Shown: piece by piece, positions 15,278 through 18,317 of the stretch | Layout of the letters: each line of letters begins with the position of its first letter | Position numbering within the stretch: position 1 is the first letter of the stretch | Assembly: GCA_035379765.1 (NCBI GenBank) | Contig: DAOSVX010000009.1 | Span: 1-18,317 of the forward strand | Direction of reading: 5' to 3' | Origin: DAOSVX01 sp035379765 | Lineage (GTDB): Bacteria; Bacillota_I; Bacilli_A; RF39; UBA660 | DNA length: 18,317 bases | Program-made: the position numbers and the translations under genes | Notes under the pieces: generated by a model | Database searches by the model: none | The model's input: the letters and a program-made list of their open reading frames with translations, nothing else | Told to the model about the DNA's origin: nothing

Positions 15278-17263
15278 ATGGAACTAAATGAAGTAAAAGG
15301 AATAGGTCCTAAAACCATTAATATTTTAAGTAAAATAGGGATTAATAATACCTATGATTTATTAACTTATTATCCATATCGATATAAGATTTTTAATATA
15401 ACTAATATTGATGAAGTAACCAATGAAGAGATAGTAGTAAGAGGAATAGTTAATTCTATTCCCAAAGTAAGTTATATTAAAAGAAACTTTAATAGATTAT
15501 CTTTTACAGCTATTATAAATAATAAATTAATTAAAGTAGTTATCTTTAATAGAGCTTTTTTAAAAAATAATTTAACTTTAAATAAAGAAATAAATTTAAT
15601 AGGTAAATATAATAAATTAACTAATACTTTTACAGCAGCTAATATTACCTTTGATATGTTTGATGGTTATAAAATAGAACCAGTTTATCACTTAGTAGAT
15701 GGTCTTAAAAATAAGATTATTATTAATACTATAAATTATTTATTAGATAAAAATATTCCTATAGATGATTATATACCAGCATATCTTAATACTGAGTATA
15801 AATTTATTGATAAAAATAAAGCTTTAAAATATCTTCATAATCCAAGTAATTTAGATGAAGTTAAAAAAGCGAAGTTAAAATTAATCTATGAAGAATTATT
15901 TATTTTTATGTTTAAAATTAACTATTTAAAACATAAAAACTTAATTAGTTCCAAAGTGATTATTAAAAAAATAGATGAAATAAAAATAAATAATTTAATA
16001 AATAATTTACCATTTCAACTAACAAACGATCAATTAAAAGCCATAGATGATCTTAAAAATGATTTTAAGAGTGAAAAACGCATGAATAGACTATTACTAG
16101 GTGATGTTGGTAGTGGTAAAACAGTAGTTGCTATAATAGCTAGTTATATTAACTATTTAAATGGCTTTGAGACATCTTTAATGGCGCCTACAGAGATTCT
16201 AGCTACTCAACATTATTATAGTATTAAAAAGACTTTAAAAGATACTCCTATGGTCATAGAATTACTTACTGGTAGTATGACTAAAAAAGAACAAAACAAT
16301 ATTAAAGAAAGACTAGCTAAAGGTGAAATAGATTTACTTATTGGTACTCATGCGATTATTTCTAAAGATGTTAAATTTAAAAAATTAGGATTAGTTATTA
16401 CTGATGAACAACACCGTTTTGGAGTTAACCAAAGATATAATTTACAAGATAAAGGCGAACTGCCAGATATTATCTATATGAGTGCAACTCCTATACCTAG
16501 AACATATGCTTTAACGCTTTATGGTGATATGGATATATCTATTATTAAAGAAAAACCTAAAGGGAGAAAAGATATTCTTACTTATGTTAAAAAAAGTAGT
16601 GAAATAAAAGATGTTTTAAATATGATGATTGATGAAATAAAAGCTAATCATCAAATCTATGTCGTAGCACCATTAATTGAAGAAAGTGAAACATTAGACT
16701 TAAGTGATATTAATAAATTAAAAGATAAATTTGATATCGCTTTTAATCATAAAATACCTATTGGTATTTTACATGGTAGACTTAAAAATAATGAAAAAGA
16801 AGCTATTATGAATAACTTTAAAAATAATATTATCAAAGTATTAATATCAACTACTGTTATTGAAGTTGGAATAGATGTTCCTAATGCTAATATGATGGTA
16901 ATATTCAATGCTGAACGTTTTGGCTTAGCAACTCTTCATCAATTAAGAGGAAGAGTTGGTAGAGGAGATGTAGAAAGCAAATGTATACTTATAAGTGATA
17001 GTGATACTAAAAGACTTAAAGTCTTAGAAGAATCTAATGATGGATTTTATATTAGTGAAATGGACTTTAAAATGCGTGGTGAAGGAGACTTGTTTGGAGT
17101 AAGACAAAGTGGTGACATGACATTTAAAATAGCCAACTTAAAAAGAGACTTTAAAATATTACTTAAAACTAAAGAAGACTCAGAAGAGTTTATTAACAAA
17201 GAAAATTTAAATAATTATCCCTTGTATCAAGAAATAACTAATAACTTAGAATCACTTAACTAA
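15278..17263 (+). CDS. recG: ATP-dependent DNA helicase RecG
   Basis: The 661-aa protein remodels stalled replication forks and branches recombination intermediates. The N-terminus, MELNEVKGIGPKTINIL, and DLLTYYPYRY are the usual RecG opening, followed by the OB-fold wedge domain that grips the junction. Helicase motifs are Walker A GDVGSGKT (275-282), DEQHRFG (from Asp376), MSATPIPRTYAL, TTVIEVGIDVPNA and QLRGRVGRG, and the C-terminal EMDFKMRGEGDLFGVRQSG is specific to RecG. Length is slightly below the Bacillus form (about 680). An in-frame ATG-less extension to 15227 exists but lacks a ribosome-binding site and runs through the sRNA promoter region; AAGGGGAA sits 6 bases before the ATG at 15278, which also matches family N-termini. 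No clear plus-strand promoter precedes it, so it may depend on read-through from nifJ. Confidence 0.96.
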   Translation: MELNEVKGIGPKTINILSKIGINNTYDLLTYYPYRYKIFNITNIDEVTNEEIVVRGIVNSIPKVSYIKRNFNRLSFTAIINNKLIKVVIFNRAFLKNNLTLNKEINLIGKYNKLTNTFTAANITFDMFDGYKIEPVYHLVDGLKNKIIINTINYLLDKNIPIDDYIPAYLNTEYKFIDKNKALKYLHNPSNLDEVKKAKLKLIYEELFIFMFKINYLKHKNLISSKVIIKKIDEIKINNLINNLPFQLTNDQLKAIDDLKNDFKSEKRMNRLLLGDVGSGKTVVAIIASYINYLNGFETSLMAPTEILATQHYYSIKKTLKDTPMVIELLTGSMTKKEQNNIKERLAKGEIDLLIGTHAIISKDVKFKKLGLVITDEQHRFGVNQRYNLQDKGELPDIIYMSATPIPRTYALTLYGDMDISIIKEKPKGRKDILTYVKKSSEIKDVLNMMIDEIKANHQIYVVAPLIEESETLDLSDINKLKDKFDIAFNHKIPIGILHGRLKNNEKEAIMNNFKNNIIKVLISTTVIEVGIDVPNANMMVIFNAERFGLATLHQLRGRVGRGDVESKCILISDSDTKRLKVLEESNDGFYISEMDFKMRGEGDLFGVRQSGDMTFKIANLKRDFKILLKTKEDSEEFINKENLNNYPLYQEITNNLESLN

Positions 17264-17268
17264 ATAAA

Positions 17269-17297
17269 TTGACAAAAAACTTAATTCATTATATTAT
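17269..17297 (+). promoter_or_regulatory. Promoter of the plus-strand sRNA candidate
   Basis: Consensus TTGACA (17269-17274), exactly 17 bases, then TATTAT (17292-17297). It begins 6 bases after the recG stop codon. The next good start codon is more than 230 bases away and an intrinsic terminator intervenes, so the natural product is a short RNA. Confidence 0.7.
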
Positions 17298-17303
17298 TTT
17301 AAT

Positions 17304-17408
17304 AGCATGATAGTAAAGTGTCATGTGATGATCGCTTTCACGACAATAATAATGTGAAGGTAGATCGACCAAAACCCCCTGAAGGAGCCTTTGAGGCTCC
17401 ACTTTTTT
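17304..17408 (+). ncRNA. Candidate plus-strand small RNA downstream of recG
   Basis: From its promoter to the terminator this RNA would be about 105 nt. Hairpin A pairs GCATGATA (17305-17312) with TGTCATGT (17319-17326), including two G-U pairs, loop GTAAAG. Hairpin B pairs GATC (17330-17333) with GATC (17363-17366) and CTTTCAC (17335-17341) with GTGAAGG (17354-17360) around an A/T-rich 12-base loop. An unpaired stretch CGACCAAAACCCCCTGAA follows. The terminator is GGAGCCT (17384-17390) with AGGCTCC (17394-17400) and six T. I do not recognise a known riboswitch, SRP, tmRNA, 6S or RNase P consensus. The layout (two hairpins, CCAA-then-C-run, terminator) matches the other sRNA candidate at 15234-15137. 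A terminating leader of the downstream kinase gene is an alternative. Confidence 0.6.
17384..17408 (+). terminator. Intrinsic terminator (sRNA and recG)
   Basis: A 7-bp GC-rich perfect stem, GGAGCCT/AGGCTCC with a TTG loop, is followed by ACTTTTTT. It is the most GC-rich terminator stem in the window. It would end both the sRNA candidate and any recG transcript that reads through the sRNA promoter. Confidence 0.85.
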
Positions 17409-17436
17409 GGGAGAAAAATATCATACTCCAAAACTG

Positions 17437-17519
17437 CTGACACTAAATTAAGATAAATTATACTAATATATAATAAACTATGATATTAATATCGTCGGGT
17501 TCTATTGTTATGCTATAAT
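17437..17519 (+). promoter_or_regulatory. Tandem promoter candidates of the APH-fold kinase gene
   Basis: The nearer site is a perfect extended -10, TGCTATAAT (17511-17519), without a good -35; transcription would start near 17526, about 10 bases before the ATG. A farther pair is CTGACA (17437-17442), 16 bases, TATACT (17459-17464). Between them is the 12-bp palindrome GATATTAATATC (17482-17493), covering the -35 zone of the nearer promoter, a plausible but unproven operator site. Nothing else was seen in 17409-17535. Confidence 0.5.
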
Positions 17520-17535
17520 TTAAGTAGGTGATAAT

Positions 17536-18315
17536 ATGAACTTAGTAAATAGCATAATAAATAATTTAGAAAAAAATTATGGCGCTTTAAAAATTAGTAA
17601 GAAATTTGAAAATTCTAATTGTAATGATGTTTATTTGTTAGAAAACACTTCCAAATATGTATTAAAAATAGCTAGTAATTCTAATAGAATTAATGAATTA
17701 AAAGAAGAATATGAAGTTTTAGAAACTATAAAGGATAAAATAGATGTACCAAAAGTATATAAATATTTTGATAATCAAGAATATTCATATATATTAATGG
17801 AATATATAGATGGAATTAGTTTAGATGTTTTATTAAAAGAAAATAAGAATCAAGGTAGTATTATGTTTGATTTAGGAAAGCTTTTAAAAAAGATAAATAG
17901 TATAGAAATTATTGAAAAAGAAACTGGAGAGTATTATTTAAATAAACAGTTAGAAAAAGCTGAAAGTAATCTTAAAGCTAATTTATTAGATGATGAAGAG
18001 TTTATAATAAATGGGAAAAAGTTAGACAAAGAAGAATTATTAATAGAATTAAAAACTAAAAAGCCAAATAATATTAACAGTAGTTTTCTTCATGGAGACT
18101 TTAGACCTAAAAATATTATTTTTAGTAATAATAAGTATTATATACTTGATTTTGGATTATCTCATATAGGAGATTGCTATTATGATATATCTATTTTCTT
18201 CTATTATTTAAATGAGATAGAAAGAAAAGAGTTTTTAAAAGGCTATGGAATTAATAATATTGATGAATATAAATTTCATTATTATGAAAACTTGTCAAAG
18301 TTTTTAAATGTATAA
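17536..18315 (+). CDS. APH/choline-kinase-fold small-molecule phosphotransferase
   Basis: The 259-aa cytoplasmic protein has the protein-kinase-like fold of the aminoglycoside phosphotransferase/choline kinase family (APH). Key residues are visible: a probable ATP-binding lysine K44 (YVLKIA), acidic E59 in the next helix, the hinge ILMEYIDG (86-93), the catalytic HGDFRPKN (H186, D188, N193) and the metal-binding ILDFGLSHIGD (D205). Enzymes of this family phosphorylate hydroxyl groups on aminoglycosides, choline, sugars, amino acids or nucleosides; the sequence alone does not tell which. The short N-lobe and lack of resistance-gene context argue against calling it an antibiotic-resistance gene; a housekeeping sugar or choline kinase is as likely. 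TAGGTGAT lies 4-5 bases before the ATG. It appears to have its own promoter and is complete, with TAA at the edge of the window. Confidence 0.88.
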   Translation: MNLVNSIINNLEKNYGALKISKKFENSNCNDVYLLENTSKYVLKIASNSNRINELKEEYEVLETIKDKIDVPKVYKYFDNQEYSYILMEYIDGISLDVLLKENKNQGSIMFDLGKLLKKINSIEIIEKETGEYYLNKQLEKAESNLKANLLDDEEFIINGKKLDKEELLIELKTKKPNNINSSFLHGDFRPKNIIFSNNKYYILDFGLSHIGDCYYDISIFFYYLNEIERKEFLKGYGINNIDEYKFHYYENLSKFLNV

Positions 18316-18317
18316 TA

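Noticed and set aside
17304..17408. Riboswitch controlling the downstream kinase
   Set aside because: The element ends in a strong terminator and the kinase has closer promoters of its own; no alternative antiterminator pairing was found by eye. Not fully excluded.
17536..18315. Antibiotic-resistance aminoglycoside phosphotransferase
   Set aside because: Only general APH-fold residues are visible, with no subfamily signature and no mobile context; substrate cannot be assigned.
1..18317. Use of genetic code 4 (TGA as Trp)
   Set aside because: All genes run full length with TGG as Trp and no in-frame TGA, so reassignment is not needed to read them.
1..18317. CRISPR arrays, insertion sequences, prophage genes, tRNA or rRNA
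   Set aside because: No regularly spaced repeats, transposase or integrase motifs, or tRNA/rRNA signatures were seen on either strand.

Overview
The window looks like a chromosomal segment from an uncultured, low-GC, strictly fermentative Bacilli/Firmicutes lineage, with the flavour of the wall-bearing relatives of Mollicutes found in guts. This placement is inferred from composition and gene content; no marker gene is present. By eye the DNA is strongly A+T-rich. Shine-Dalgarno sites of the AGGAGG type precede nearly every gene. A single-chain pyruvate:ferredoxin oxidoreductase points to anaerobic metabolism. Lipoteichoic-acid synthase, LCP and TagO-like genes show a Gram-positive wall, so this is not a true mycoplasma. 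All 12 complete genes end in TAA (9) or TAG (3), and none needs TGA as sense or stop. No mobile element, CRISPR array, tRNA or rRNA was seen.

Layout. From 1 to about 1980 a leftward operon encodes a Cys-rich membrane-anchored protein of unknown function, a GT2-GtrA fusion glycosyltransferase, and the start of another membrane-anchored extracytoplasmic protein that runs off the window. Divergent from it, at 2105-4793, is an LTA-synthase-family phosphoglycerol transferase translationally overlapped by a small membrane protein; this pair ends in a bidirectional terminator. A second leftward operon (7255-4897) encodes an LCP-PASTA ligase and a membrane-tethered DUF2726 protein. Divergent from that, at 7423-11700, lies a three-gene operon: a secreted SH3b-glucosaminidase-dockerin enzyme, a membrane-anchored cohesin-like/cadherin-like protein, and a TagO/WecA-type initiating glycosyl-phosphotransferase. 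The rest holds nifJ (11758-15138), recG (15278-17263) and an APH-fold kinase (17536-18315).

How it fits together. The first 11.7 kb is an envelope-building island: lipid-linked sugar transfer (GT2-GtrA), polymer initiation (TagO), polymer attachment to peptidoglycan (LCP), glycerol-phosphate polymerisation (LtaS) and wall hydrolysis (glucosaminidase). The most notable point is that the hydrolase carries a complete type-I-like dockerin and the next gene encodes a cohesin-like protein held in the membrane. This suggests a minimal cellulosome-style docking pair used for peptidoglycan remodelling rather than for degrading plant polymers.

A second notable point is a pair of unannotated small-RNA candidates flanking recG. 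One is on the minus strand (about 15234 to 15137) and one on the plus strand (about 17304 to 17408). Each has its own sigma-A-type promoter, two hairpins, an unpaired CCAA-CCCC stretch and a strong intrinsic terminator, the arrangement expected of C-rich, Shine-Dalgarno-pairing sRNAs.
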